From CAWBQO01 sp963790965 (GTDB taxonomy: Bacteria > Bacteroidota > Rhodothermia > Rhodothermales > DASSAV01): a stretch of 64,000 bases of DNA. Location: NCBI GenBank assembly GCA_963790965.1, contig CAWBQO010000002.1, forward strand, positions 496,001-560,000. Reading direction: 5' to 3'. The notes beneath the pieces are model-generated. The model saw only the letters and a list, made by a program, of their open reading frames with translations. It searched no databases and had not been told where the DNA came from. How positions within the stretch are numbered: the first letter of the stretch is position 1; each line of letters starts with the position of its first letter. Shown here one piece after another: positions 15,811 through 25,484 of this stretch. Position numbers and translations under genes: made by a program.

Positions 15811-18633
15811 CTAAAACATGGCCGTCAGGCCGATGCGCACCTGGCGCGGCGAGCCGTAGTAATGCGGACGGGTCTCGTACTCCTGGAGCGTGGAAATACC
15901 CGGCAGGCGATAGGCCCCGTCGCGGTAAGCCGCTTCCCAGGCTGCATGTACGTTTCGCTCGGCGCTGAGCGAGTAGGTTGCCCGGCCGGTGTCGTCGAAG
16001 ACGTAGTTCTCGTTGAGGTTGTCGAGCGCATTGAAGACCTTCCCAAACACCCGCAGGCCCAGACCGCGAACATGGAAGTCCTTGTATAGGTGCGCGTCGA
16101 GGCGGAACTGAGCGGGCTTGCGGCCGCTGTTCGGCAGGTCGTCGATGTTTTGATCGAACAGGAGCGGCGAGTATGGATAGCCGGTGGAGTAGCGCCCAAT
16201 GAACGAGGCGCCCCACGAGCGCGGCTTCGTCAAGGCAACCGTGGCCGAGAGAATGTGACGCTGATCGAAGTCGAGCGGCACCACCTCCAACTCGTCCTCG
16301 CGGCCCGAGAGGAAGTTGAAGAAGAAGGCATCGGTATTGTCGTTGTTGCCTTCTGCGACCTGGTAGGTGTAGTCCACCGAAGCGGAGAGCAGCCCCGCAC
16401 GCGCCCGGCGCTTGGTGAGGGCGAACGTGACGCCGCGTATATTTGCGTAGTTCTTGTTGAGGTAGATGCGGTAATCCTCCTCGCCCGGGATCGTCGTATA
16501 ACGCACGCGCTGCCGCGTCAGATAATCGCGGATGTCTTTGAAGTAGCCGGTCACGTCGAACGCGAGTTCGGCCCCGATCTGCTGCTGCAGGCCCACTTCG
16601 TACTGCACCGTCCGCTCCGGCCGCATATTCGGGTTGCCGAACGTCGGCACCTGGCCTTTCGGAAATTCGAACTCGGGGTTCAGGTACATTTCGCGAAGGC
16701 TCGGCATCTGGGCGAAGTGCCCGTACGAGAAGTGGATGATGCCGGTCTCGGTGATCGGGAACGAAACGCCGAGGCGAGGAAGCCACATCGTCTTCGCGGT
16801 CGCCTCGGCAAGGTCGGCCTTCGGTTTCAGCAGGTCCGGCACGTACAAGCCGTTCGGTTCGAAGTACTCGAGACGCAGCCCGGCGTTGATGATGAAGTCG
16901 CGGAACTCGATTTTGTCCTGCACATAGCCCGCCAGCTCCGTCACGCGCTGGTTCTTGTAAACGTCGTGGGAGGGATTGGAAGGATCCTCCACCGTCGGCT
17001 GGCGGTAGGTGACGCCGTCGTAGAGAACCGTGAAGTTGTTGCGGTCGAGGCTGTGAAGCTGCACGTCAACACCCGCCTTGGCCTCGTGGATGACGCCAAA
17101 CTGCCGCGTGAAGTCGAGCTTGGCCCGAAAGGATTCCGCCTTTTCAAAGACCTGGTCCATCTGCGTGCCGCCCATCAGGAAGTTCGTACCCGGAAAACCC
17201 ACCGTTCGCCCGCTGCTGACGTAGCGCGGATCGTAGGGGTTCTTATAGAGGTAGTTCTGATAATGGTTGGTGGCATAGGACGCCCGAAGCGTGTAGAACG
17301 CCTTGTCGCCCAGCGTATGCGTCCAGTGCAGGCTATGGTTCTGGCTCCAGTCGCGCACCGTGGAGACGCCGAGTGGATCATAGCGGTACGCGAACTGCGT
17401 TGAACCGAACGGCGTGCGCTCGGTGCGGTCGCGCAGGTAGCTGTACTCGATCTTTCCCCCGCTAAAGGGGCGGAAGGTGAGCTTCGCAAGCAGGTTATAG
17501 CTCTGGCGCGGGTTCATGGCTACGAGATCGCCCTGCGGCACTTCGCCGTCGGCGTAGGTATACCAGGGCTTGCCCTGAATTTCGTAGTACCAGGCGGGGC
17601 CGTTGTAAGCCGGGATATACTGCTGGATCTCGCCGAGAAGGTCGGGATTCGGGTTGAAGTTCATCGAATCGGACGGCGAGAAGAGATTGCGGCCGTAAAT
17701 GTCGCCGTCGTCCACGTCGCGGCGACCGGAGACGAAGAACTGCAGCTTCCGGAGCAGCGGCACCGGGCCGCTGAGTGTCGCCTCGAGCGTGTAGTTGGAG
17801 GCGTTGACCGACGAGGGCGTCCAGAATATGTCCTCGTTCTGCGTGAACGTATCGCCCGCGTAGGCGCTCAAGGTGCCCTCGTACTTGTTTCCTCCCTCCT
17901 TGGTGACGAGGTTCACGATGCCGGACATGGCCTTGCCGTACTCGGCATTGAACGCGCCGGAAATGACCGTCATCTCCTGAATCGCGTCCACGGCGACCTC
18001 GGTGGCAAGGCCGTTGGTGTTGAACGGGTTGCCGACGGACATGCCGTCGACGAGGTAGGAGATTTCATTCGAGCGGCCGCCGCGGATGTGGAGCGCGCCG
18101 TCGGCGCCCTGCGAAACACCCGCCTGCGTTGCAAGAACGCCAAGAAATCCTTCGACCGGGAGCGCGTCGATCTCTTCAGCGGCAATCGTGGTCTTAGACG
18201 CAGTAAGGTCCTTTTGAATGAGCGGCCGGTCCGCCTGGACGACGATCTCCTGCCCTTCCAGGACTTCCTCCCGCATCGTCACGTCGATGCGTGTGGTCTG
18301 GCCCGTGACGGCGCGTACATCGGTCACCTGCTTGCCCTGGTAGCCGATGTAGGAGAAGTTGAGCGCGTGCGTGCCCGGGCGAACGTTCAGGATAACGTAG
18401 TCGCCGTTGGTGTTCGTGGTCGTCCCTTGCGTGGTGCCGTCGATGATGACGTTCGCTCCGATGAGCGCCTCGCCGGTGACGCTGTCCGTTACGCGCCCTG
18501 CAATCTTCCCCTGCGCCAGAACGGCCGAGATACCGACAAAAGAGAGCAGCAGAAACAGCCCTCCGCTACGGAGGGCGAAACGTAGGGTTAACGCGCGCAA
18601 ACGGCGCTCACTGACACATCCAGACAACATCAT
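15811..18633 (-). CDS. TonB-dependent receptor with carboxypeptidase-regulatory-like N-terminal domain
   Basis: This is a 940-residue outer-membrane receptor. After the signal peptide (cut near SAVLAQ), residues about 42-125 form a CarboxypepD_reg-like beta sandwich (GRVTDSVTGEALIGANVIID... GDYVILNVRPGTH). A TonB-box-like EIVVQADRP follows. The plug domain has IRGGRSNEISYLVDGMSVGN and GIVNLVTKEGG. A long 22-strand-type barrel ends in the aromatic-terminated VRIGLTAMF. Such receptors import large substrates with TonB/ExbBD energy. No SusD-like gene is adjacent. It is the first gene of a likely operon with the secreted protein and PorV/PorQ, so surface protein handling is an alternative to nutrient uptake. 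Confidence 0.92.
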   Translation of the reverse strand: MMLSGCVSERRLRALTLRFALRSGGLFLLLSFVGISAVLAQGKIAGRVTDSVTGEALIGANVIIDGTTQGTTTNTNGDYVILNVRPGTHALNFSYIGYQGKQVTDVRAVTGQTTRIDVTMREEVLEGQEIVVQADRPLIQKDLTASKTTIAAEEIDALPVEGFLGVLATQAGVSQGADGALHIRGGRSNEISYLVDGMSVGNPFNTNGLATEVAVDAIQEMTVISGAFNAEYGKAMSGIVNLVTKEGGNKYEGTLSAYAGDTFTQNEDIFWTPSSVNASNYTLEATLSGPVPLLRKLQFFVSGRRDVDDGDIYGRNLFSPSDSMNFNPNPDLLGEIQQYIPAYNGPAWYYEIQGKPWYTYADGEVPQGDLVAMNPRQSYNLLAKLTFRPFSGGKIEYSYLRDRTERTPFGSTQFAYRYDPLGVSTVRDWSQNHSLHWTHTLGDKAFYTLRASYATNHYQNYLYKNPYDPRYVSSGRTVGFPGTNFLMGGTQMDQVFEKAESFRAKLDFTRQFGVIHEAKAGVDVQLHSLDRNNFTVLYDGVTYRQPTVEDPSNPSHDVYKNQRVTELAGYVQDKIEFRDFIINAGLRLEYFEPNGLYVPDLLKPKADLAEATAKTMWLPRLGVSFPITETGIIHFSYGHFAQMPSLREMYLNPEFEFPKGQVPTFGNPNMRPERTVQYEVGLQQQIGAELAFDVTGYFKDIRDYLTRQRVRYTTIPGEEDYRIYLNKNYANIRGVTFALTKRRARAGLLSASVDYTYQVAEGNNDNTDAFFFNFLSGREDELEVVPLDFDQRHILSATVALTKPRSWGASFIGRYSTGYPYSPLLFDQNIDDLPNSGRKPAQFRLDAHLYKDFHVRGLGLRVFGKVFNALDNLNENYVFDDTGRATYSLSAERNVHAAWEAAYRDGAYRLPGISTLQEYETRPHYYGSPRQVRIGLTAMF

Positions 18634-18835
18634 AAACAGATTGGTTTGTGCCGCCAGGCAGCGGATCCAACTCGTTTCCCGAAGCCATTAATGATCGGGC
18701 AGGAAGGCCGCGGGCCGAGCTTCACCCGCGATACTCTCCAGCTACAAAGTAGGTCTTTTGAAGCGCAAATGCACGACCTGGCGTGCAGAACGTGACGCAG
18801 GTGCCACGAACGGATGACTAACGCCTCTCACCGGA

Positions 18836-18895
18836 AGGGCACGGCCCCCGCAGTTTGTCCAAACTATTGGAAAACCGCGGCAAGCCGTGCCCTTG
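18836..18895. terminator. Long inverted repeat between the FG-GAP and TonB-receptor genes
   Basis: AAGGGCACGGC (18836-18846) and GCCGTGCCCTT (18885-18895) form a perfect 11-bp stem. An inner partial CCGC...GCGG pairing brings the arms closer. It lies just past the stop of the FG-GAP gene on the minus strand. There is no U-tract, so factor-independent termination is uncertain. Confidence 0.5.
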
Positions 18896-18922
18896 TCCGA
18901 TCAGCTTACTGGCCGTTATGAC

Positions 18923-20824
18923 TTACTTGACCAGCACCATCTTGTGGCTCTGGCGAGATCCGTCATGTTCGAGCGAGTAGATGTAGGTGCCGCTCGCCGC
19001 CGGCAGACCCGCATCCGTCCGCCCGTCCCATTCGAGCGGGTGGGTCCCTGAGCCGTACATCTGATCACGTACGATAGTCCGGACAAGCCGGCCCGTGATG
19101 TCGAACACCTTTACGCTCACGTTCTCCGGCTTCGGCAGCGTGAACGTGAAGCTCGTTTCGCTGCTGAACGGGTTCGGGTAGTTTGCTCCAAGCGCATAAC
19201 CCGTGGGCAGATCCACCTTCTCGACCGCAACAATTTCGTCGCCCTTGAAGGAGAGAATGCGCAGGAACGTGCGCTGCGCCGCCGGGCGCGCATCGACAAC
19301 GGTGCGCGTGTAGGTGGAGTCCTCCGGATTGAATACTTCGCGGAAGACGAACGTCGTGTCGTCGAGGCCCTGGAAGGCCGCCGCTACTTCGTAGTCGCCA
19401 TCGCTGTCGAGGTCGCCAAGATAGGCGAGCTTTGAGACGAAAACCGGTCCCTGGCCTCCACGCGAGCCGGTATCCCGGAGAAACTCCTTGATGACTCCTG
19501 CCGAATCCTGAATGACAAAGTCAAACTGGACGGACGAGGTGTCAAACTCCTCTGCGTAGCGAATGTTGTGCACGCTATAATTCGCCGGGTCCTCGACGTT
19601 GCCGCCCGTGAACTTGACGACCCGCAGGAAGGTTGGCAGGTTGTTGTCGGGATTGTTATACTGGCCCGGCGTATACGACAGACCGGAGGCAATCAGCTCC
19701 GGCATATCGTCGCCGTCGATGTCACCGGCGGTGATACCGAGGCTACTGACGCCCTTCACCATGCTGTAGATGAAGTTATCCGTCGTGATCTGCAGGGGAT
19801 CCTCGCCAGGCTCGTAGTTCAGCATCGAAAGATTGCCCGTCGGGTATTCGGGGTAAAAGACCTCGTCATCTCCATTGCCGTCCATGTCCGCCACGACGCC
19901 GCCAAAGAGCGCCACGTTGTCATCGGGCGCGGACGCGGCGAGGTGGGTATTCATCTCGCCCTCTGCCGGGAAGCGGTAAGAATTGGGGCCGAGCACATCC
20001 GCATTGAGGAAGTTGTAAGAGTTCCAGGAATGCAGCGAGAGTTCGGTCAAGCCCTCTCCGTCGAGGTTGGCGGGCAGAATCGCATAGGGACTTCCGCCGC
20101 CATGTGTAGTGCCGAGGGTGCGGGGGGCGAGTTCGGCTTCGGTGTCGAAGAACTCGAAGCCTGAGCCAATGTCGCCCGTCACGCCGATGATGTAGAAGAT
20201 GTCGTATGCATTCGTGCCGTTGGCAGGAAGCAGCAACTCGTCCCGGCCGTCCCCGTCGACGTCATCTGCGCTAAACTGCTCGGCAAGGAGATTGCTGCCG
20301 TGTACGCCGACGGCCGTCTTGGAGACCGGCACGACGACGGCTGCGGGCATGGTGCCGTAGTCGTTGTCGGTTCCGGTGTACTCATACACGTAGATGCCTC
20401 GTTTGAAGAGCGCAGCGTTGGGATTGTATGTGCTGTAGGAGTGGCCGCCGATGAAGAGGATTTCGCCCTTGCCGTCGCCGTCGAGATCGGACCCGATGGC
20501 GTAGCGGGCGTTGTTCGGGGTGGCGGTGGAGTCCTGCCACGGCGTGGTGTAAACCAGTTCCCACATGCCGGGAGACGTGTTTTCCACGACGTGAACGCGC
20601 CCGCCGCCTGTGTAGTCGGTCAGGAGGACTTCCATCTTCCCGTCGCCGTCGAGGTCGTACGGCCCGGTGACGCCGCGCGCGCCGGAATGGATGGCGGCGG
20701 TATAGGGTGCTTTGAACTCGGGAGAAAGCGGCACATTCAGGCCGAACTCGAGCGTCTGCGCGGTGGCCGAGGTCGCCAGCGACGCGCAGAGCACCATGAA
20801 GAATACAGTAACTGTCTTTCGCAT
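18923..20824 (-). CDS. Secreted FG-GAP/VCBS beta-propeller protein with T9SS sorting domain
   Basis: This is a 633-residue protein. The start at 20824 is the ATG that yields a normal signal peptide (MRKTVTVFFMVLCASLATSA). At least seven blades carry calcium-loop motifs: DLDGDGKMEVLL, DLDGDGKGEILF, DVDGDGRDELLL, NLDGEGLTELSL, DMDGNGDDEVFY, DIDGDDMPELIA and DLDSDGDYEVAA. This suggests a seven-bladed integrin-like propeller. The last 80 residues (NPFSSETSFTFTLP... FDITGRLVRTI... GTYIYSLEHDG) are a classical T9SS type A sorting signal. The likely role is adhesion or cell-surface binding. It is transcribed divergently from dnaE. Confidence 0.88.
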   Translation of the reverse strand: MRKTVTVFFMVLCASLATSATAQTLEFGLNVPLSPEFKAPYTAAIHSGARGVTGPYDLDGDGKMEVLLTDYTGGGRVHVVENTSPGMWELVYTTPWQDSTATPNNARYAIGSDLDGDGKGEILFIGGHSYSTYNPNAALFKRGIYVYEYTGTDNDYGTMPAAVVVPVSKTAVGVHGSNLLAEQFSADDVDGDGRDELLLPANGTNAYDIFYIIGVTGDIGSGFEFFDTEAELAPRTLGTTHGGGSPYAILPANLDGEGLTELSLHSWNSYNFLNADVLGPNSYRFPAEGEMNTHLAASAPDDNVALFGGVVADMDGNGDDEVFYPEYPTGNLSMLNYEPGEDPLQITTDNFIYSMVKGVSSLGITAGDIDGDDMPELIASGLSYTPGQYNNPDNNLPTFLRVVKFTGGNVEDPANYSVHNIRYAEEFDTSSVQFDFVIQDSAGVIKEFLRDTGSRGGQGPVFVSKLAYLGDLDSDGDYEVAAAFQGLDDTTFVFREVFNPEDSTYTRTVVDARPAAQRTFLRILSFKGDEIVAVEKVDLPTGYALGANYPNPFSSETSFTFTLPKPENVSVKVFDITGRLVRTIVRDQMYGSGTHPLEWDGRTDAGLPAASGTYIYSLEHDGSRQSHKMVLVK

Positions 20825-21057
20825 GGGGGTTTTCGAAGTTGATGAATATTTCACGTTGTCCAACATAACACAAAAAAGGGCCTCGTGCAATGCCAATCCG
20901 TGACGGCCCCGTGACAATGATGCTGAAGCTGCCCGAAAAGCCGAAGTGAAGAGGTTGCCCACATTCGGCGCACACCTATTGATAAACATATCGCCGCGGT
21001 GCTTGTTTGTGGGCTGCAACCCTGTAGTTCTATTCGTCCTGCGCCCGGTCCCGACCC

Positions 21058-24000
21058 ATGCCTGAGTTCTCCCATCTCCACAACCATTCCCAGTACTCGC
21101 TCCTCGACGGAGCCGCCCGCATCGACACGATGATCGGGCGCGCGACTGAAATGGGCATGAAGTCGCTGGCGATCACGGATCACGGCAATCTCTACGGCGT
21201 GCCCGAGTTCTACACCACCGCGCGAAAGATGGGCATTCAGCCCGTCATCGGCTGCGAGTTCTACGTGACGCCGGCCGGCATGGCGGACCGCAGCGAGCGC
21301 ACGCGCTATCACCAGGTGCTCCTCGCCAAGACGGAGGAAGGCTACCGCAATCTCATCCGCCTCTCGACCCTCTCCTACACGGACGGCTACTACTACAAGC
21401 CCCGCATCGACCTCGCGACGCTTCGGAACCACAGTGCGGGCCTCGTCGCCACGACGTGCTGCCTGCAGGGCGAAGTGCCGCAAACCATCCTGAAACGCGG
21501 CGAGGAGGCGGGGCGCGCCGTATTCGAACAGTACCTCGACATCTTCGGCGAAGACTACTACGTCGAGATCCAGGATCACGGCATCGATGAGCAGAAGCAG
21601 GTGAACGCCGTTCTCGCGCGATGGGCGGCGGAGTACGGCGTCAAGATGGTCGCGACCAACGATGTGCACTACGTGGACCAGGCCGACGCGGCCGCGCAAG
21701 ACGTGCTCCTTTGCCTCCAAACCGGCAAAGATCTCAACGATCCGAACCGAATGCGCTTTGACGGCAATCAGTTCTTTATGAAGTCGCCGGAGCAGATGCT
21801 TTCTTCGCTCCAAAGTATAGAGCCGATGGCCGCCGAAGCCGCGCTCGCGACGACGCAGGAGATTGCCGACAAGTGCCGGTTCGAGATCCCGATGGGGCGG
21901 CTGCTCATGCCGCACTTTCCGCTGCCGGCGGCCTACGGCACGGACATGGACGCCTACCTGAAGCACCTCGTCTTTCAGCGCGCGGCCGGCCGCTACCCTG
22001 AAATGCCGCAGCACGTCGTCGAACGGCTGAACTTCGAGCTTGACGTGATCCGCACCATGGGCTATGCGGGGTATTTCCTCATCGTGCAGGACTTCACGAC
22101 GGCCGCTCGCGATCTCGGCGTGCGCGTCGGCCCCGGGCGCGGCTCGGCGGCCGGTAGCGCCGTCGCCTATTGCCTCGGCATCACGGACATCGATCCGCTC
22201 AAGTACGACCTCCTCTTCGAACGCTTTCTCAATCCCGAGCGCGTGTCCATGCCGGACATCGACATCGACTTCGATGACCGGGGGCGCGGCAAAGTGATCG
22301 ACTACGTCGTCCAGAAGTACGGGCGCGAGAACGTCTGCCAGATCATCACCTTCGGCACCATGGGCGCGCGCTCGGTCATCCGCGACGTCTCGCGCGTGCT
22401 CGGCATTCCGCTCTCCGAAGCCGACCGCATTGCCAAGCTCATCCCGGACGGCCCCAAGTCCAGCCTCGCGTCCGCCCTGAAGGAAGTGCCCGATTTCGCA
22501 AAGCTGGAGAGTGACACGAACGGGCAGATCCGCCAGCTCATACACTACGCCAAGGTGCTGGAAGGATCGGCGCGGCACACGGGCGTCCATGCGGCGGGCG
22601 TCATCATCGCGCCAGGCCGCGTGAGCGATTATGTGCCCGTGTCCGTAGCCAAGGGCAAGGCGGCCGACGAGGAAATCCTGACGACGCAGTACGACGGCAA
22701 GTACATCGAGAAGTTCGGGCTGCTGAAGATGGACTTCCTCGGCCTGAAGACGCTTACCGTCATCGACGACGCCCTCGCGCTCATCGAAGAGCAGACCGGC
22801 GAGCGCGTGGACCTCGACGCCATTCCACTGGACGACAAGAAGACCTTCGAGCTTTTCCAGCGCGGAGAGACGGTCTCGATCTTCCAGTTCGAGTCTACCG
22901 GCATGCGCGAGTACATGCGGCAGCTCAAGCCGACGACCGTTGACGACCTGATCGCGATGAACGCGCTCTACCGTCCCGGCCCGATGAAGCTCATTCCGCA
23001 GTACATCGACCGCAAGCACGGGCGAGAGGAGGTCGATTACCCGCATCCGCTGCTGAAAGAGGTGCTCGAGCCAACGTTCGGTCTGCCGGTGTACCAGGAG
23101 CAGGTCATGCAGATGGCGCAGGTGATGGGCGGCTACACGCTCGGCGGTGCCGACCTGCTGCGCCGCGCGATGGGCAAGAAGAACGGCGCGGAGATGGCCC
23201 GGCAGCGCTCCGTCTTCATCGAGGGCGCCACCGCGAAGGGCGTCGAAGCGTCCACCGCGACGAAGGTCTTCGACATGATGGAGAAGTTCGCGGAATACGG
23301 TTTCAACAAATCTCACAGCGCTGCATACAGTGTTGTAGCTTACCAGACGGCTTACCTCAAGGCGCACTATCCGGCTGCGTTCATGGCGGCGGCGATGACG
23401 AACGAAATGGGCGACACGAAGAAGCTCAGCATCGTTCTTGAAGAGGCGCGCCATCTTGAAATCAAGTTGCTGCCGCCGAGCATCAACCGGAGCCGAGCGC
23501 CCTTTAGCGTGGAGGGAGATGCCATTCGCTACGGGCTTGGAGCCATTAAAGGCGTCGGCCTCGGTGCCATTGAAGCCATAGAGGAGGCGCGCGCGAAGCA
23601 CGGCCCCTTCGTCACCCTGTTCGCCCTCGTGCGCGAACTGGACCTGCGCGCCGTCAACAAGAAGGCGCTCGAATGCCTCATCCGATCCGGGGCAATGGAC
23701 GACCTGGAGGGCCACCGCGGCCAGCTCCTCGACGCGCTGGACGCCGCCGTGCAGTACGCTCAGCGCACGCAAATGGATCGCGCCGCCGGGCAGAACTCGC
23801 TCTTCGGCGGCACGGAAGACGCCGCCGCCGTGATGGAACCGAACCTGCCCATGGCCGACCCGTGGCCGCGCGGCAAGATCCTTAAGGAAGAGCGCGAACT
23901 GATGGGATTCTACGTTTCCGGCCACCCGCTCGACGCCTTCGCCGCCGAAACGCGCGCCTTCTCGACGGCCACCCTCGGCGACCTCGCGGGGCAGGAGAGC

Positions 24001-24552
24001 ACCGAGCCGTCGGAGGGTTATAAGAGCCGCGAAAGCCTGCCCGTACACCGCTTCTGCGGCATTATCACGGATATACAGCATAAGGCAACCCGGAACGGGA
24101 AGCCGCTTATCTTTGCCTCACTCGAAGACTTCACCGGCGCGGCCGAGCTGGTCATCTTCTCGACGCAGTTCGACAAGTTTCAGTCGTACCTCAAGGTCGA
24201 CGAGATCGTGATGGTGAAAGGCAACACCGAAGTGCGCGGCGGCGGCGTAAAGGTGATCGTGCAGGAGGTGCTGCCGATGTGGAAGGTGCGCGAGCAGTTT
24301 GTCCGCTCGATCATCTTGCGACTGGACATGAGCGTGCTCGACCTCGGGCACGTCGAACACCTGCGCGCCCTCTGCGACACGAATCGGGGTCAGGCCCGCC
24401 TCTACTTCGACGTGACCGACCCGAGGCTGCCCGGCGGCGTGCAGCGGATGCGCGCGCGCAAGTTCGTCGTCGAGCCAACGCCGGAGCTAATGTCCGGCAT
24501 CAACCGCCTCTTTGGGCGAGAGAACGTCGTGCTCGAAGGCGGCGAGGCGTAG
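21058..24552 (+). CDS. dnaE: DNA polymerase III subunit alpha
   Basis: This is a 1164-residue C-family replicative polymerase, the usual length for DnaE1. The N-terminal PHP domain begins HLHNHSQYSLLDGA and contains ITDHGNLYGVPEFY. The palm domain carries catalytic aspartates in PDIDIDF at 399-405. The fingers and helix-hairpin-helix region follow (GLGAIKGVG near residue 825). A C-terminal OB fold begins around GIITDIQHKATRNGKPL. It catalyses chromosomal DNA synthesis. It stands alone on plus, 233 bp from the divergent FG-GAP gene; no replication neighbours are present. Confidence 0.98.
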   Translation: MPEFSHLHNHSQYSLLDGAARIDTMIGRATEMGMKSLAITDHGNLYGVPEFYTTARKMGIQPVIGCEFYVTPAGMADRSERTRYHQVLLAKTEEGYRNLIRLSTLSYTDGYYYKPRIDLATLRNHSAGLVATTCCLQGEVPQTILKRGEEAGRAVFEQYLDIFGEDYYVEIQDHGIDEQKQVNAVLARWAAEYGVKMVATNDVHYVDQADAAAQDVLLCLQTGKDLNDPNRMRFDGNQFFMKSPEQMLSSLQSIEPMAAEAALATTQEIADKCRFEIPMGRLLMPHFPLPAAYGTDMDAYLKHLVFQRAAGRYPEMPQHVVERLNFELDVIRTMGYAGYFLIVQDFTTAARDLGVRVGPGRGSAAGSAVAYCLGITDIDPLKYDLLFERFLNPERVSMPDIDIDFDDRGRGKVIDYVVQKYGRENVCQIITFGTMGARSVIRDVSRVLGIPLSEADRIAKLIPDGPKSSLASALKEVPDFAKLESDTNGQIRQLIHYAKVLEGSARHTGVHAAGVIIAPGRVSDYVPVSVAKGKAADEEILTTQYDGKYIEKFGLLKMDFLGLKTLTVIDDALALIEEQTGERVDLDAIPLDDKKTFELFQRGETVSIFQFESTGMREYMRQLKPTTVDDLIAMNALYRPGPMKLIPQYIDRKHGREEVDYPHPLLKEVLEPTFGLPVYQEQVMQMAQVMGGYTLGGADLLRRAMGKKNGAEMARQRSVFIEGATAKGVEASTATKVFDMMEKFAEYGFNKSHSAAYSVVAYQTAYLKAHYPAAFMAAAMTNEMGDTKKLSIVLEEARHLEIKLLPPSINRSRAPFSVEGDAIRYGLGAIKGVGLGAIEAIEEARAKHGPFVTLFALVRELDLRAVNKKALECLIRSGAMDDLEGHRGQLLDALDAAVQYAQRTQMDRAAGQNSLFGGTEDAAAVMEPNLPMADPWPRGKILKEERELMGFYVSGHPLDAFAAETRAFSTATLGDLAGQESTEPSEGYKSRESLPVHRFCGIITDIQHKATRNGKPLIFASLEDFTGAAELVIFSTQFDKFQSYLKVDEIVMVKGNTEVRGGGVKVIVQEVLPMWKVREQFVRSIILRLDMSVLDLGHVEHLRALCDTNRGQARLYFDVTDPRLPGGVQRMRARKFVVEPTPELMSGINRLFGRENVVLEGGEA

Positions 24553-25044
24553 GCGGCCGTTGATATGCTGTCGATGAAATGTATCGCACATTTTCGGGAC
24601 GACGGACGTGGCTAGAATGCTGCCTAACACCCCCTTGAATCCCCCTCAAGGGGGAGGTTGCGTTGGTGCTTTGGGCCACATCATCAGCTACATAAAGCGC
24701 TTACTGTAATTTCAACGGCCTCGTAGGAGACTCTTGCATTATGCCGGAGCGGACTGGTTGGGTTCCGCATCCAGGCCGCGTGCAGGTGTAATATGCTGCA
24801 GAAACACCGCCTTTGGACCATTGAGAGGGACGTGGCGCTATCGCTAATTGGAGGTGCTTCGACAACCGAGGCGAGTTCACCTTTGTAAAGAAAGCTCTCA
24901 GACGCCAGCTCCCGGCAGGCGCGTATTTCGCGAGCACATAACGACGCCGCGAAGTATCACCGCAACCTCCCTCTTCGAATGCAATTAGAGGCGGTGTGAC
25001 ACGCCCATTCTGTGTACACCTGGCGAACTGCTCGAGGACTGACT
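24553..25044. other. Intergenic stretch with a repeat
   Basis: No gene is supported. Short frames on both strands lack homology-like features. It contains a 35-bp repeat at 24625-24659 that recurs inverted at 26572-26606. Confidence 0.6.
24625..24659 (+). repeat. 35-bp repeat, left copy of an inverted pair
   Basis: It starts TAACACCCCCTTGAATC and ends CAAGGGGGAGGTT, with an internal CCCCCTCAAGGGGG palindrome. It matches 26572-26606 in reverse orientation with three mismatches. Confidence 0.75.
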
Positions 25045-25230
25045 ATGGCAAAGTGGACCGATCCTATTGTCGAAGAAATTCACCGATACCGGGAGGAGTA
25101 CGCCCGGCAGTTCAACTATGACGCCTATGCCATCTGCCGCGATCTGCAGCGGCGGCATGAGGAACGGGAGCGGAAAGCGGCGCGCGCCGAGACGAAGGAT
25201 GAGGCTCCGGCTGAACGCGAGGCCGAATAA
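25045..25230 (+). CDS. Small conserved acidic/basic helical protein, antitoxin-like
   Basis: This is a 61-residue protein starting MAKWTDPIVEEIHRYREEY and continuing with FNYDAYAICRDLQRRHEE, then a highly charged tail. The DPIVEE.H..REE.A..FN.D...I..DL pattern is that of a widespread family of small proteins, common in Cyanobacteria and often next to PIN or other toxin genes. The start is the ATG at 25045, which begins the conserved part; an in-frame upstream start at 25012 would add unconserved residues. No toxin gene follows, so it may be an orphan antitoxin or have another role. Confidence 0.65.
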   Translation: MAKWTDPIVEEIHRYREEYARQFNYDAYAICRDLQRRHEERERKAARAETKDEAPAEREAE

Positions 25231-25484
25231 GGGCGCGGCGCGGCGGCCGCAGAATGCGCCCTCCTGCACCCACGCCAGCCCATCCGCACGCAGTCCGAAA
25301 GAACGAATGCGGGCGGTATTTTGCAAAACGGCCGCACGGCGCGCCGGCCAAAGGCAGGAATTACCTTGTCGTGGTCCTGCCCAATGCCCGCTTCCCTCCC
25401 CTCCGAGCCGGCCCTCTCTCTGCACTTCATAACGAATGCAAGACTGGCCCGGCGAGGTCACTCTTTTCGTGAGGTTCCTCCTCT

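Noticed and set aside
16090..17403. Plus-strand open frame of 437 codons opposite the TonB receptor
   Set aside because: Antisense of the barrel-coding region; no domain or signal sequence.
20851..24081. Minus-strand open frame of more than 1000 codons opposite dnaE
   Set aside because: It is the antisense shadow of a GC-rich gene; composition (Arg/His/Val-rich, no fold motifs) is typical of a mirror frame and dnaE motifs are clear on plus.
24701..24937. Minus-strand 78-codon frame in the gap after dnaE
   Set aside because: Atypical composition, no recognised motif, and its end runs into repeat-like sequence.
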